A stretch of 64,000 nt of DNA from Sycobia sp. Sy_11 (GCA_018907035.1 JACCIC010000036.1:2261001-2325000), one strand, 5' to 3'. Numbered from the stretch's first letter, positions 14,040 to 27,689 are shown. The notes: a model not told the origin generated them from the sequence alone. Translations and numbers: made by a program.

Positions 14040-14149
14040 TTCAATGTACGCCCAATTCCGACGCCCGGTCCATCCTCGACGATCGACCGAGGGGGTTAGC
14101 GCAGCGGGCGCGGGCACGGGCGCAGGCGACGCCCCGAATGCGCAAGGCT

Positions 14150-14204
<55 letters not shown>

Positions 14205-14228
14205 CTCTCTCCCTCTCTCTCTTTATCT

Positions 14229-14313
<85 letters not shown>

Positions 14314-14790
14314 TTCTCTTTCTCGTTCTCTCTCGATATCAGCGTAGAAAATACTTCCGCGCCGAAGCGATAAATCGCCCCGAATATAAAACACGCGCGC
14401 TATGCTGCGACCTATAAATTCCGGGTACAAGCTAGACGCGCCCCGTCACCCTGCCCCGCCTAAAGCGTTCGGCAGCGAGCGACCGACCTGATTCTGGGCT
14501 CACCACGCGGAATTAAAATACGGGACGTTGCGCTCGACCGAGCGCTCGCGCGCAGCTATACAATAACGTTTACGCACACGGGGGGGGGGTGAGGGTGGGA
14601 GAGCATCGCGAGTACAATAGCCGTCGGCGCGGTTACATGCTCGAATTTACGTGTTCATGAGGGTGGCGAGAGAGGGAGAAGCAGCCCTCCTCCCCCGCCC
14701 CGTACGCCTGCGCGGCACACGGCGACGGGGCTTCAGGAGCAGTCTGTATAATGTGCGTCGCGGGACACGCGATTCTGGGCCTCTTTGTTT
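14040..14790. other. GC-rich island split by a long CT array
   Basis: CG-rich flanks (14050-14145 and 14345-14760) enclose about 175 bp of CT repeats. A run of G residues lies at 14580-14589. The frames here, including one at 14651-14890, are low-complexity or shadow-like. Candidate regulatory region. Confidence 0.35.
14152..14327. repeat. Long interrupted (CT)n array
   Basis: About 175 bp of CT with CCCT, TTTAT and TATC interruptions. Confidence 0.97.
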
Positions 14791-15973
14791 AATTAATGGA
14801 GCACTTCGCGATTCCCAATCCAACCGGCTTAAAATTATAATTTCTACTATTAATATTAAATTCGACTCCCGCTGTGCTTGCTTTGTTTGATATTTTGCGA
14901 GGGAGGCCCATTGAGCGCAAAAAATATAAGAAATTGAGTCTATTAATAAGTTTCTGAGCTTCTCGGATATATAATTAAAGCGATGATTATCGACTTATGT
15001 ATTTATTATCTATAAATATTTATAAAATGTTATTGGATGTTTACAAAATTTTTATTCTATATTCAGCGATTCTATAAATTTCAAATTAGGCTATTATATG
15101 TACAACTTTTTCAAAATAAATAGTTGTATTTTTTCTGAGAGTAATTTTGAAAGCTTTGTGTATTGTTAAAAAGAAGCCTTTTTATATAAAAAGCTTAAAC
15201 TTAAATATATTGTTACTTTATTACTTACACGCATTGATTGAAATTTATTGATATTTGAAATGCAAGGTGCGACTAATCGATTATCGCTGCTATTTTATCA
15301 TGAACCTATACTTAGAGGTCAAAGTTAATTTTTAGCTGTGAAACTAGTAAAAAACTAACTGTAATTTACGATGTCTCTTAAAGAAAATTGCATTTATTTT
15401 GAGAAATTTCTTTTTTGAGCTTATAGATAAAAGCAGAGTAGTATAAGTATTTTTAGAAAAGTTTCCAGCCGTTTTTTACAAATTTTCTACTTCTTTTAAG
15501 CTTAAAATTTATGTATTTATGGGTATTTTCGATTATTATATTTTTGAAACAGTTCTGTTAGACATACATTAGACGAATAAAATTTTTCATATTTACGGCA
15601 GTATTTCGTTTCTACGAAATTTTCCAAACATTCTATACAAGAACTTCAAGCTTCATTAGCTGAACTATGTCGAAGTAGAGAAGGTCACGTTTTGTCAGAA
15701 GTCATTTTAAGTCAGTAACATAGTATTTTTTGTATACTATACAATTATTTGGCTGTTTAAACTTTTTCATCATTACTGAATGTTAATATTTAATGTATCA
15801 ATTTAGAGATAAAAATTAATCCTTTCTTCGAAATTGGAAAATGAACAGAAGTGAATATTTATAGACCATTTAGTGCTTAGAGGAGCAGCCAATACTGCGG
15901 CACACATTTACATCACCACAGATTGTATTCTACCTTTTTCAACATTGGGTATTCAACTTATCGTATAACTACG

Positions 15974-15978
<5 letters not shown>
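14791..15978. other. AT-rich spacer
   Basis: No frame above 60 codons and no repeat or RNA signature seen. Confidence 0.55.

Positions 15979-16033
<55 letters not shown>
15979..16033. repeat. (GA)n microsatellite
   Basis: About 27 pure GA units followed by a GA-rich tail to 16080. Confidence 0.97.
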
Positions 16034-16036
<3 letters not shown>

Positions 16037-16230
16037 AGAAAAAGAGAAAGAGGGAAAGTTGGAGAAGGAGGATAGGCAGAAACACCATTACGCCGTTTGG
16101 CAGCTACGACTATGATAGACCCAATCTCTCATCCTACGATGAAGGGTAAAAGCGTTAAATTTCCGCTCGAAATATCGAATTTCGCGTTTGTCACACCGCG
16201 TCGTCCATGCATCCAGACTAGTTTCTGCGG

Positions 16231-16282
<52 letters not shown>
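16231..16282. repeat. (TA)n microsatellite
   Basis: About 26 TA units inside GC-richer unique DNA. Confidence 0.97.
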
Positions 16283-16284
<2 letters not shown>

Positions 16285-16454
16285 GCTACCGGCGTATAAA
16301 TGGCGACGATGACGCTTGCGTGTCCTGCTTCCAGGAAGAACGCGTACGGGGTAAGCGAGCTTGACTCTGATCGATTTCCGCGAGAACCTTGAACTTTCAG
16401 GTTTATGGTTCTCGCGCGTCGATGATAACACGATGCGACTACTCATTGCTGCGA

Positions 16455-16483
16455 TGACGCATTGGCCACGTTACCATAACAAC
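16455..16483. promoter_or_regulatory. X-box (RFX) / CCAAT / CRE-like cluster
   Basis: GTTACCATAACAAC at 16470-16483 fits the RFX X-box consensus RYYNYYN(1-3)RRNRAC. Immediately next to it are ATTGG (inverted CCAAT, 16461-16465) and TGACGC (CRE-like half, 16455-16460). RFX, NF-Y and CREB-type sites co-occur in ciliary and other animal promoters, though here they are packed far more tightly than in the classical array. The cluster lies in a GC-richer stretch about 170 bp after a TATAAATGG at 16295. Function is inferred. Confidence 0.35.
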
Positions 16484-16639
16484 CACGGACTATACTATAA
16501 ACTCTTGACGCTTGACAATTGTTGCTGTATCGAAAAAAGTTTAACTTCAGAATTCAGTTTCGTTGGAACAGGACTTCAAAAACGACGAGGGGCTCGGAAG
16601 GATATGGTCGAAAACGTCGCGGATATTCGCCCCATGTAA

Positions 16640-18440
16640 CGGGAGCTTAAGATTATCAATCAATTGCTCCGCACCCCTCTTCTCAGTTTTCATAATTGTC
16701 GTATGCTCTTACTGATTACTGAACGGTGGCATGTGAAATTGCAGCGTTGGAGAATACATATTATCTTATAGTATATAATTTCTCCTGTTGACAAGTTATA
16801 ACATCTTAAATTTAATGTAATACACTCAGTATTATATTGACGAAAGTTGAAATTGTGGTGCAGAGCAGCGCTGCAGGCAACAGTCGGTAGATCTCTGGCA
16901 TTTGACATTTTATATGCATATTCGCGAATTGCGAACGATAGAAAAAGAATAATAGAAAAAAAGATAGGTAGAAAAAGCTTTGTAAACGATTTCTTTCCCT
17001 TTATTCTCGCTCGTGCCCGTTAGGCAAGGTCTGCTGGAAACAACTAGACACGTGAGTGTTACAGAAGTCAAATTTAAATGCTGCAGCAATATTGAAGCAA
17101 AAACTTCATTTTCCAAAAAAAAATTGAAAATTTTAAATAGTATAATGTGAATTGAATCAATATAAAATATAATGCCTACTTGTCATATTACCATAACTCA
17201 TTTCAAGAAATTGTATCGAATAGGGCACGAATTGACATTTCGTTCGTTCAAATTTTCAGATGGTATCGTACTCTCTGAAAAAGATAAATGCAATGTATGC
17301 GAGCTGGAAACGTATTCAAACGTGAAATGAATGAAAACCAAGCTGAAAACGTATTGTTATAGCATTTGAATTCACTATTGTACTTTGGAAAATGTTCGTT
17401 TTCAAGAAGAAAATGAATGTAAAATGATAAAATAAACGTATATCGATAAGGCAACAATAATTATATTGACTTCGTACCTTTTTAGTCATTTCAAACTAAT
17501 TAAAGATGTGAAGTATTATTAATTGTAATTTAATATTTACTGTTGCAGATGGTAGAGATGCGTTGAAAATAGACTCGTGTACTCACCTGAAACAGACAAA
17601 ATTACAACATTATAAATTTGAATTTGTTGATCTTGAGGTTATCAATGATTTTTAAACATTAATGAATCGCCAAATTAAGATTGATACCCTACTGAAAAAA
17701 ATCACAGAGATCAAAGATATTTTCACTAATTTTGATCACTTGCTCTGTCCATTAAAATGATAATATTTTTTTCATTTAATCCCATTTTATTTTAAATTAT
17801 TTAGAATTTATATAGAAATTATTATGCTAAATATTTTACTTCGACAGATTTTTATTCTTCTAAGCATCTGCAAAGCTCAATGACGAAAATAGCCCATCAT
17901 GTAAAATATTAACTACGGCACTGTGCGACATCAGTTTTTTTTCTGGTTTCTTATATTTTCTTCGGCTTGAAACAACTTCAAATTTACTTATGAATTTCGT
18001 TTCATATCACTGCTTATAATTCTCCCCATTTTCACCACGTTTCACCAAATCCATCATAGTCTTCTCAAATTCACCACCTCCTTCCCTAACCGTGATGGCT
18101 ACGTGATTTACCGTATCTTCTCTATCGTAAAAATCAATTTTAACGTACATTTTACGCTAACAGCACTTCCTATTTTGATCGATCCAAGTTACATAAATTT
18201 CAAATCTTAGTAGAGATGGCAAAATACATTCTAAATTTGGATCAGTTGCATTCAGATAAATAAGTCGATAATGCCGACCAATAGCTATTAACGGTGGTTT
18301 ACGATCAGCAAATAGTGAATATTAGATACTGATTGAGCAATTAAATGTTCTGGTTCTAGTTGTTTCCATTTTAGATGGCATCTAAGCCGTTAAATCTTTG
18401 ATATAAAACGTCAGGACGACTAAATTTTCGCCCTCGAACT
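16640..18440. other. AT-rich spacer
   Basis: Three minus-strand frames of about 70 codons (16690, 16910, 17248) have no domain or signal features and look like chance. Confidence 0.5.
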
Positions 18441-18835
18441 ACAGCTGGCTGGCATCTAGAATTGATTCCCCGTCAAGCTGCGCAGGAGCCATTATGTAAT
18501 TGCAAACAATCCGAAAATGATAGCGAGTCAAACAAGGGAGTCACTTGACTGCGAAGCAAAGAGTTCGCATTCGAACAAGGGCTCGCCCCAAGTAAGGGGT
18601 GGGGTCGAGACAAGGGCGGCTCTTAATTTGCGAGCGCGCAGTTACACCTCACTGTCCCCATTGTGCCGACTTCGGCTAATGCGGCCGCTCCGGTAGCGGC
18701 GGTAATTACTACGCGTAACTGGGTTTAATGTATTTGCGGTCGGGAATTATGATGCGCGCGGAATCGTTACTCGTTAGGCCGATAATCCCCGCGCGCAGCA
18801 GTGGCGGATACTGTTGGCCGGAAATTGCTCAACAG

Positions 18836-18900
<65 letters not shown>

Positions 18901-19135
18901 TTCCCAACAGTCTCTATCTCGCTGATGATTCCTCTCCAGGCGACAGGACGTTTCTCGCGCGTCGTCGCCTAGTGAAGTTGATGAGCTTTGTGGGCCGCTA
19001 CGATTCTCAACTGTCGAGGCTTCCGGGGCTGGAGTTACTGTCGAGCGGTTCTCTGAGCTTGAAACGCGCCATGAGATTAAGATTTTTACATTTACGTCTC
19101 GAGAAGATTGAGCGAGAAAAAAATTGAGAATTGGG
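18440..19135. other. GC-rich island containing a GA array
   Basis: CG-rich DNA (18580-18835 and 18930-19080) on both sides of (GA)n at 18838-18898, ending in a G run at 19132-19143. Frames over it are mostly repeat-encoded Arg-Glu or Leu-Ser. Confidence 0.35.
18838..18898. repeat. (GA)n microsatellite
   Basis: About 28 GA units in a GC-rich island. Confidence 0.97.
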
Positions 19136-20047
19136 GGGGGGGGACTGGGCACGTGACATTATTCGAACTCGCTCGAGCTAGAACCATGAAACGAAGTTTA
19201 TTTTCAATTTTTGACCTTTTTTGAAAGAACTTTCTCGTGGACTGTACTCGTATTTGATTGAACATTGAATTATGGTACTTATATTTCGAAGACGTGCTCG
19301 TAAGTTTGGGACAAAGAAACTGACACACACCATTCTTTTTTTCTTCAGAGCAATATCGAGCGACTGTGATTACGTATCTAGCCTAAGCCTGGTCAAAACA
19401 ATCGGTTTATACACGAAATATCCATATCTAGAAAATAATATTTTATATCTACTGCGATGATAAAGCAGATATTTATTAGAAAGTTCTTAAATCATTTTTG
19501 GGAATGGCTATTGACCGAAGTTGATACGATTAAATCAAGCGTTGAACGAAAAAATATTAAAGTCGAACGCTAGAAAAGATTGGTTATTATGAAAGTAGGT
19601 CACATGTTACTAAGTACATTTTAGAAAACGCAGAGGGAATAAAATGTAAATTTCGACTCATCTCCCAATTTTTTATTTCTGTTGGTTTTCCATTTACAAT
19701 TTCTTGATGTGAAAAAATTCATAACCATGTACAAATGAAAGAACGTGATTGCCTTTAATGGAGCATAATTTATTAAATCCAGATTTCGAATACAATAGCT
19801 GCTTTCGTTCTATAATAAGAGATAATTAAAATAAATGAAAATACAATGTGTAAAAGAAATTACACTATAAATATATTTATTATACTTTACGTATTCAGAG
19901 ACGTAAAATCGCACCTCTATATTGTAAATATTTTTCAGAGGTAAAATCTAGAAACTATAAACGCCATCCATAAATTCAAATTTAGCATGTATAATCAAAG
20001 CCACATTGATTCACGCACTCGGAGAACTTTTTCCATGCAATATTATA

Positions 20048-20049
<2 letters not shown>

Positions 20050-20102
<53 letters not shown>
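20050..20102. repeat. (TA)n microsatellite
   Basis: About 26 TA units, ending 60 bp upstream of the TATA-like box at 20160. Confidence 0.97.
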
Positions 20103-20106
<4 letters not shown>

Positions 20107-20159
20107 GGCTAAAAGCTTACTTCATTCGACGATGCAATGTACGCAAAGTACTAGACACG

Positions 20160-20168
20160 TATAAAAAG
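20160..20168 (+). promoter_or_regulatory. TATA-like box upstream of candidate exon
   Basis: TATAAAAAG just after a long (TA)n array and about 22 bp before the candidate start codon at 20190. A transcript starting 25-30 bp downstream would have practically no 5' UTR, so either the real start codon is further down or this is a chance match. Confidence 0.25.
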
Positions 20169-20189
20169 AACGCGGAAGAGCCACGCACC

Positions 20190-20325
20190 ATGTCACATAT
20201 ACGCGAGCTCGTCAGGCTTTGGACGAAGCCGAAAAGCGCCGACGAGGTCGCTCGATTTGACAAAAAGCTGGATCAGATGCGCGGTACTGTGCTGCGCTAT
20301 CTTCGCGATCAGGGCGACGACCTAC
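20190..20325 (+). CDS. Candidate first exon, unknown protein
   Basis: An open frame starts MSHIRELVRLWTKPKSADEV and continues with a charged, probably helical stretch to RYLRDQGDDL. At 20326 a GTATAT looks like a splice donor; without splicing the frame stays open to 20483 but becomes Cys/Pro/Ser-rich and less protein-like. The ATG context (CGCACCATGT) is good, and a TATA-like TATAAAAAG lies at 20160-20168, only about 25-30 bp upstream, leaving almost no leader. Base composition is GC-rich compared with its surroundings. I recognise no family, and no downstream exon could be matched. Confidence 0.33.
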
Positions 20326-20483
20326 GTATATGGCACGCTTCGCATGCGCCTATCGTTTGCTCGCCCTGCCCCCTTGCTCTTCGTTCTGTCCTGCTTTCGT
20401 TAACAATTAACAATGTCCACAGCAAAGCAATTGATTCGCGACCCGATGATCGGGATCTCCCGTTGTCCCGGCCGAAACTATAG

Positions 20484-23400
20484 GGAGAGGAGGAGAGGTT
20501 GGATACAATATCAGACGGATAAAAGTAGCGGGGAAAAGGAACGATATATTTAAAAATTTATTTGTGCACATAATACGTTCCTCCACTCGCAACTTAATAG
20601 TGTCTAAAAATAGTTAACAGAATACTAACTAAAAATTAAAAAATAAATTTGTAATAAATAGAAGCCTTACTGATTTGTTCTTATTTCAAGCTAGGATTTT
20701 ATTAAAACGCATTAGTCAATGCTGTGCTATAAACAAAAATTAATTTTCTACGACTCAAAAATTACGTGTTACCGAATGAAATTACTAAAATTTAACTGCG
20801 ACAAATAGAATTCGCTCTTTATAATTTTATGTGGCGAGGCGCAATACGTTTTTTATTGACAATATTTCAGCTTTTTTAAAAGCTCAGATTTTTCCAATTT
20901 TGAAAAAATATACATTCACTTAACTGTCATTGTATTTGATGCTTTGAAACGTGACCTTTTCGATATTGTGTTTGAAACATTTCAGGAAAATAAAAAAATA
21001 TTTTTTACGTTCTATATGAATGGGTGGATTATTCAAATATATAACCAAGATATGTCGGAGATAAAGAAAGAAAACATTTCTTTTCAAAACCATTTTTTAT
21101 TTTTAGAATTTCATTGACGAGGATTTTAAGTCGTTAAAATTTTTAAAATAAATTTTATTCAACGGAAAATTTTAAGCTGCTTTGCCATTGAAGTTTTCTA
21201 TTAAAATATTTAAAGTTTTATATTATTGTAACGCAACTCCTACGTATATTAGTATACATATTTAAGAAATTGTTGTACTTTTATTAATTCATATTTAAAT
21301 GTGGTTTATAATACTTTATTGTCCTTTCTTACAAGTTATATGCAGATCTTAAATCTTAGATCTTAATTTTAACTCTAATCGTATCTCACCAATATAACAA
21401 AATATTATCGATCAAATCTTTCCACTATTCGTAATTTCAGACAATTTTTTAACAGAAAAAAAAATATTTCAAAGTAAAATAAAGTTATGTATGTCAAAAA
21501 TAATATGGCAAAGTTGACTTTATGAAATCTGAAATAAATATAGTTAATATTAAATCAATTTACGCGCGATCAAAGAAACAGATTATGATTGTCTGTAGAA
21601 TACTATAATTTCTGCTGATTTGGAATCATTCATAACGATTGTATTTCAGTAAATAATTCTATTTGCTTCACAATCGGCATATTACTGCTAACAGTCTTAC
21701 AGCTTTAAATTTTTACTACCATTAGCAGCGATGCTAATATTACGTTTATTTTACGTATATGGAAAGATTAATCATTAAATGATGATTATTTTGATTGTCG
21801 TATACAAATTACAAAAGTATAAATATAATCAATGTAGTTCACATCGATCCCTGTAACCGACTCGGATTTACATAGTATCTTCTGGGTTTGTTAACACTTA
21901 TGGTTGCCGCTACTGAATACCAACAATCTCTTGAATAAATTTTTTTAATAACATTCTATAAAATTTGTAGCCTTTACAAAGAATCTCTTATTTAATGTTT
22001 TATAATAAATTATAACGAGTAACATAAACTCATGCTAATAGAATTTATGGTCAAATCCTTGTCTCTTATAAATTCTTGATTTTGCTTGGTTTTATTTGTT
22101 TTATAACAATTTCATTGGTCTAAGTTCAATTTTCGTCAATCAAATATTTTGTAGACATTTTACAGAGTGTCTACCGGAATTTCGCGTGGCCAAAAATTAA
22201 ATATGTCTCGTTAAAGCATTATCTAGTCTGCATAAAAATTCATAAATAAAGCAATAAATAAGTAAATATATCAATTTTGTTTTTCATCGATATTATTTCC
22301 GTTCTATCCTCAACAATATCAATACATTAATAAATTTTAATAATAAATTATTATTATAAAATATAAATTATAAAATATAAATTATTGTATGAGATTTTAA
22401 TAATGAAACACGGAAATTTTTGAAGCAATTATTTGTTATATTTATTTTTATTTTTTATGGAATCATTTATTTCATCTCACTTCTGTTGTATACAATGTTA
22501 ATAATTTTGTTCGCTTTTAATTAATGAATAGCATTTACTATAAAAAATAAAAATACATAACGTATGAATTATTTCATTTTATGTCCATACATATCGGATT
22601 TATATTTGACAACACATCGCACAAAATTCAAACTATTAAGAAATTAGGACCATAATATTATATGAGAAAATTTCCACCGCCGTGATGATACAATTTAAAT
22701 CTATCTGTGGCTTGCTTCGACGAAATAATATTTTGATTAGTCGCGGACAAGCGCTAAAATAATTGTGATCATGATTATCTGAAAAGACTTTAAAAAGACT
22801 TTTTATTTTTGTTAGTTTTGATCGAATCTTTATACATCCTATATATAAGTGTCCTAAATCAACTGCTCTTAAAACTCACCAATTCCTTTTAAATTGTGGA
22901 ATACTGAATAATGTCTTTTCATTTTAAGCCCTTACAACGTAAACCAGCTAAAACGACGTTATAATTAAACAAAATTCATTATTAATTATTCAAAATTCAT
23001 AGTTTTATAACAGTAAAAGGATCATGCTCCATGAAAATTTTTCAAAATTCTCTTCCAAAGGAAAGTAAGTTTGTTCAGATAAGGAAACCATTTTTTGCTT
23101 TTAATGGATTAATATTATCTGATGACTGTAAAACAATAAGACATTTACGAATTCTTTGATTCAGTATTTGCATGAGTCTTGAATTGATGGAAGAGTTATG
23201 CTTGTTAGCAAAGTATGAAAGACAAGAACAATACTGATCTTTCTATATTTTTATTACTAATTTGCATCCAATCAGTTCACGTTTTAAGAGGCCAATATAT
23301 CTGATATATAGTTTATTATACGAATGACAGAAAACAACTAGTAGTTGAAAAAATATTGTTTAAGTTGTAATGCTAAAATTTAAGCATGATGAAGTATTAT

Positions 23401-23550
23401 TTCAAGCTAAAGATACCGAATCTATGCCCTAATTATATTTAATCTTTTTTCTCAAAATATAATAGTTTGAAAAAAAGAAGCAATACAGATTAATAAAACA
23501 GAGATTTAGATCTAGACTTTAGAACCGATGTCGAGGTAGCGTAGCTTGGG
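20484..23550. other. AT-rich spacer
   Basis: About 3 kb with no frame over 60 codons until 23490; nothing recognised. If 20190-20325 is an exon, this could be its intron. Confidence 0.55.
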
Positions 23551-23595
23551 CTGCTCACCGAAATTAAGCACCACTCACAGCCGCTACTAATGGAA
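23551..23595 (+). repeat. 5S-rRNA-like fragment
   Basis: CTGCTCACCGAAATTAAGCA, then CCACTCACAGCCGCTACTAA and TGGA. The 16-nt TCACCGAAATTAAGCA equals the insect 5S segment containing the A-box, and CTACTAATGGA parallels the following AGTACTTGGA. No C-box follows. It differs from the copy at 43015, so the two are separate derivatives. Confidence 0.5.
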
Positions 23596-24239
23596 CTAGT
23601 GCACCGCCGATATATGTCGGCTTTCCGTAATAGCCATAGGTGCGTTTCCACATTCGAAAATGCAAGCAGGAGATGTGAAAACGATAAATTCAATGTCGAA
23701 ATCTACGAAAGGCATCGTAAGCAACAAATATCGGCGTCGTTTTAATACACCGAAATCTCCGGAGCGGATTTTCAAGCGGAATTTATTATACTGGGTTAAG
23801 CCAGAGCTTTTGCCACCAGAAATAACCCTGGACATGTGCGTAGTGGATTGAGTAAATTAAGTTGAAATTAATCCAGAACAAAGGCATGGGAGTGTGGCGT
23901 CATAGTACAAAATGTAAAAGCACTATAGAATCTTTACACGGCAGGTCTAAAATTTGTTTACTTTTGTTTTAATTATTGATTCCAAGTATTTACATATCTA
24001 AACAATGATGAGAATATTGTGGATTCAGATAAAAAAAGGATTAAGTAGTACTATGCTTCTCAATTAACAGAGGAAAATGAAAAAAAGAGCACGACTTAGA
24101 TAATTGCATTAGCCAATTTCAACTTGATTACGCGCGTTAGATAAATCAGAGCAGACACTTCCTTTATTATTCTGCATTTGTCAAAGATAAATATTATGCC
24201 TGCAATTCCTGACCACTCCCATCTTCTACAACATCTCGA
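23596..24239. other. Spacer with a small basic frame
   Basis: A 63-codon plus-strand frame at 23660-23851 begins MQAGDVKTINSMSKSTKGIV and is rich in Lys/Arg. It follows the 5S-like fragment and has no recognised family. A minus-strand frame overlaps it. Confidence 0.3.
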
Positions 24240-24634
24240 TTCCCATAGTGTATGCAAAACCGGTGTGCCTAACGTATCGCGCGCGACGAAGCCCGCACCC
24301 CCGAAACCCTCGAGTTGTGCGAATTCCTCACCTAGAGTCGCAAAACTCTGCATGGAGCGAGGGGCACTCGCGCTCAGAAAGTTGTTACCGACAACCACAC
24401 ATACTGGATGTATATTCAAAGGGAGAGAGATAAAAAGAGATAGAGAAAGCGAGAAACCAAGTGAGGGGGTGAAGGGTTGATAGAAAGAAAGAGAGAGAGA
24501 GGGGGAGGAGTGAAAAGCAAGGGAGATGCAGTGATCTGGGTCGTGGACTCGACCTGAATAGTGCATTCGCTCCCCCCCCTCTCTCTCTATCTCACTAGCT
24601 CTGTCTCTCTCATCCCTTCATCCCCCGGTCGATT

Positions 24635-24713
<79 letters not shown>

Positions 24714-24990
24714 AACTTGGTCTCTGGCGAGCTCTTGAACCCTCGCCGGATTCGCGTGGGAAAGCTTAAACTCTCTCTAACCTTTTACGTGAGCACGGAT
24801 ACGTATCGCTATGTACGCCTGTGGCTGTTGCTGTGCGAATATGTGTACGCGTGTGCGTGCATGTATGCGGGCGGGTGCTTGTGCGTCTGCAGGCGATTGT
24901 ACGATAGTGCATTGGCAGAGAGACCCGAAACGATTATGTTGATTGAATTAGGGGAAAACTGGTGGGGTGGAGCGGAATACCACCCTTAGT
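24240..24990. other. GC-richer island with GA- and CT-rich blocks
   Basis: Holds a GA-rich block (24420-24515) followed by C-rich and CT-rich blocks (24569-24709), then GC-rich unique DNA and a TG/GC-rich stretch to 24900. A purine-to-pyrimidine switch occurs near 24550. Candidate regulatory region or 5' UTR. Confidence 0.3.
24569..24709. repeat. Imperfect (CT)n array
   Basis: C run, interrupted CT, then a purer core at 24639-24709. Confidence 0.95.
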
Positions 24991-26880
24991 TCTAAATATC
25001 TTAGACTTAATATCTATGAAGGATCCACGACGTAATTACGAGAGCGCAGGTTATAAGTGAGTCGAATATAGAGATTTTAGCTAACGAGAGCGTACTTTTT
25101 GATTGAAACTTCGGTTCGGAGTTCTGTTATATTATACGTAGAAAGCCATCGCTTGAGGAAAAAGCCCTATCCATCCTGATCGCCTTCGCGAAGTTTCGCC
25201 TCAAGGTTCTTGGAGCACTTTTTCCGCAACTGTACCCTGCCTTCATCTCGATCCTCCTTCTCCACTTGTGGGGATAGGAAAAGTCAAATTGTACATTAAA
25301 TATGTTTAATGATTAGAGAATAAAAATATATACAATAATAATATAATTGAGAATAAAAGTTAATACAAGCTTTTTGTATACTATCAGACATTTAGGGAAG
25401 TCTTTCAGAGTGACGATTTACTATGTACTTTTTGTTATTATACTTTTATAATACTTGCGTATTTCAATTTAGCCATCTAATCAATTTTATCTCATATGAA
25501 CTAATTCCGATTGGCTACTTCCTCTTGCTCTTTATTCGACAGCGCTAAATTCAACGGTTACTTACATTTAATTCGAATATGAATTCACTATTCTACAAAA
25601 AAATTGTTTTTTATACAATTAGTAAAGAAATCGTGTCTAGCCAAATATGTTCTTTAAGTTAAGTGGAAAAGTTCTACTTCAATTTGCAAAAATCAAAATT
25701 ATGATGAATAATGATAAATAAATGACCAATGCAGTACTGTCGCAATAGTTTAGAAATAGTTTGTACGCGAGCGCACGCGCGCGTGTGTGTATGTTATATT
25801 AGTTATTTTGTGAAATAGGAAATGGATTTTGTTAGACAACATAAACAACCTGTCAGAAAATTACAATTTGAAACAAACTTTCTCATGTCAGATGTTCCTT
25901 TTCTTATTATTTGTGAGGCTGAGGCGAGGGGATGAAGAAAACATCTATATGAACGTCAGTATATCGTATATATTATTACAAATAGTATTTGTATATGTCG
26001 GGATTCTAATTTAAATGTACTGAAAATACTATTCGGGTAATAGTTTGTGTGTATTCAGAAATGAAAAACTAATCCCTAATTTAGATAGATTCGGCATAAA
26101 AAAAGCATAAGGGTGTGACGTTATGAAAAAATTAAAAACCCTGTATGTAGACAGTCAGATATTTTTAACATAGCTATCAAACTGTTTTTAAGATTTTTGA
26201 AATCAATCTTGTACTTTCTTAATACCATTTTAAAAAAATATTGTACTATGTAAAGTCAGAAATTTCATGATTTCGTAAATAACTGTTCTTCTAAGTATAA
26301 ATTCCTTTCTCATTCTCATACAGAACTTAATTCAACTATCTGTCGTCGTTTTCGTAGAAATAATATACTTAATCAGTATCCTAGAATTCTTATAAAATTA
26401 TTAATTTCCTATGCTTTACTTAAAAATCATCGGTATTTTTCACACTAGTCTTTTGATTGATTTATAAGTATCAATTATATCAAATAAAGAAATACTCTGA
26501 AAAGAATGCCCTAAATAAAAATATATGATTATTTTTCTTCTACTATTGTCAGACATCAGCCAAATTTTGATATACCTGAATTAAAGTCAAAGTTTACATT
26601 GAGACAGATTACAAAGCTGAGCTTCACGGTTGTTTTACGCATACATATTAACGAAATACAATATCTCTATAGAAATTTAAACTTTGCACTAATTGATACA
26701 ACAAAATAATTTAAAACTTTGTACACTTTAATAGATGATTACCAAACGCAGATGTTTTGTATGATCATGCAAAAAAGTGTATTAATTTGTTTAAAGACAT
26801 TAAATGTGTTAGTCACCAGATCGTGGAATTAATTTCGCGGTCCGTGTATAGCTTTTGCGGTTGTAGACTTCGACTTATAG

Positions 26881-26881
<1 letters not shown>
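24991..26881. other. AT-rich spacer
   Basis: Nothing recognised beyond a short alternating CG/CA/TG tract at 25765-25793. Confidence 0.5.

Positions 26882-26925
<44 letters not shown>
26882..26925. repeat. (TA)n microsatellite
   Basis: About 22 TA units. Confidence 0.97.
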
Positions 26926-26927
<2 letters not shown>

Positions 26928-27689
26928 GAACCTGTACAGGCTGTAACGTGTAAGAGAGATTTCAAGGGAATTGAACGATCATATACGAATGGGAAACCCC
27001 GTTCGAAATATGCTTTCGAGCTATAGGATATACTCCAATTGTAAACATTGTTTAGATAAGATTTTTTATTTCGAAAACTTAAAATGAAAATATATCACCA
27101 TTTTTCTTCATATCTAAACAGACGATTCCTAAAGTGGTCGACGATAGTGCTCAAAATTTTCTGCTTTATGAGGATAAGCTATTTGGGTTGGATTACATAT
27201 TTTATTAATGGCAGTAAACTATACCGTGATCTATTTGCATGAACCTTTACAGCTATGTTTCTAGACTATTATATAACTTCAGGTGTATTAAATCAACGAA
27301 GCCATAAATAAATTACAAAAATATTAAATGATTTAATTGTTATTAGAAATTGAAATGAATACATGCAACAGCCTGTGGGGAATAAATAAAATTAGGATTG
27401 AGCATCGTCTGAACAACACTGCAAATCGTACTGAAAAAATATATTTTGAAACTCCTAAAGTGTATAGTGACTTTTTCACAGAAATTCCCCTGGTGATTGC
27501 CAATATACTGTGTCAGTATATGTAACGGGGATACATTTTCACATATAATATGCACAAGAGCACATAGAAACAACTTATGGAACGATACCACGGATTGGCA
27601 CAGGTTCTCAAGCTTCTATAAAAGTAACTCATCCCAGTGGAAGGAGGGTAAGAGAGAAAGAGCGAAATATATACAGAAAGAAAGAGAAA

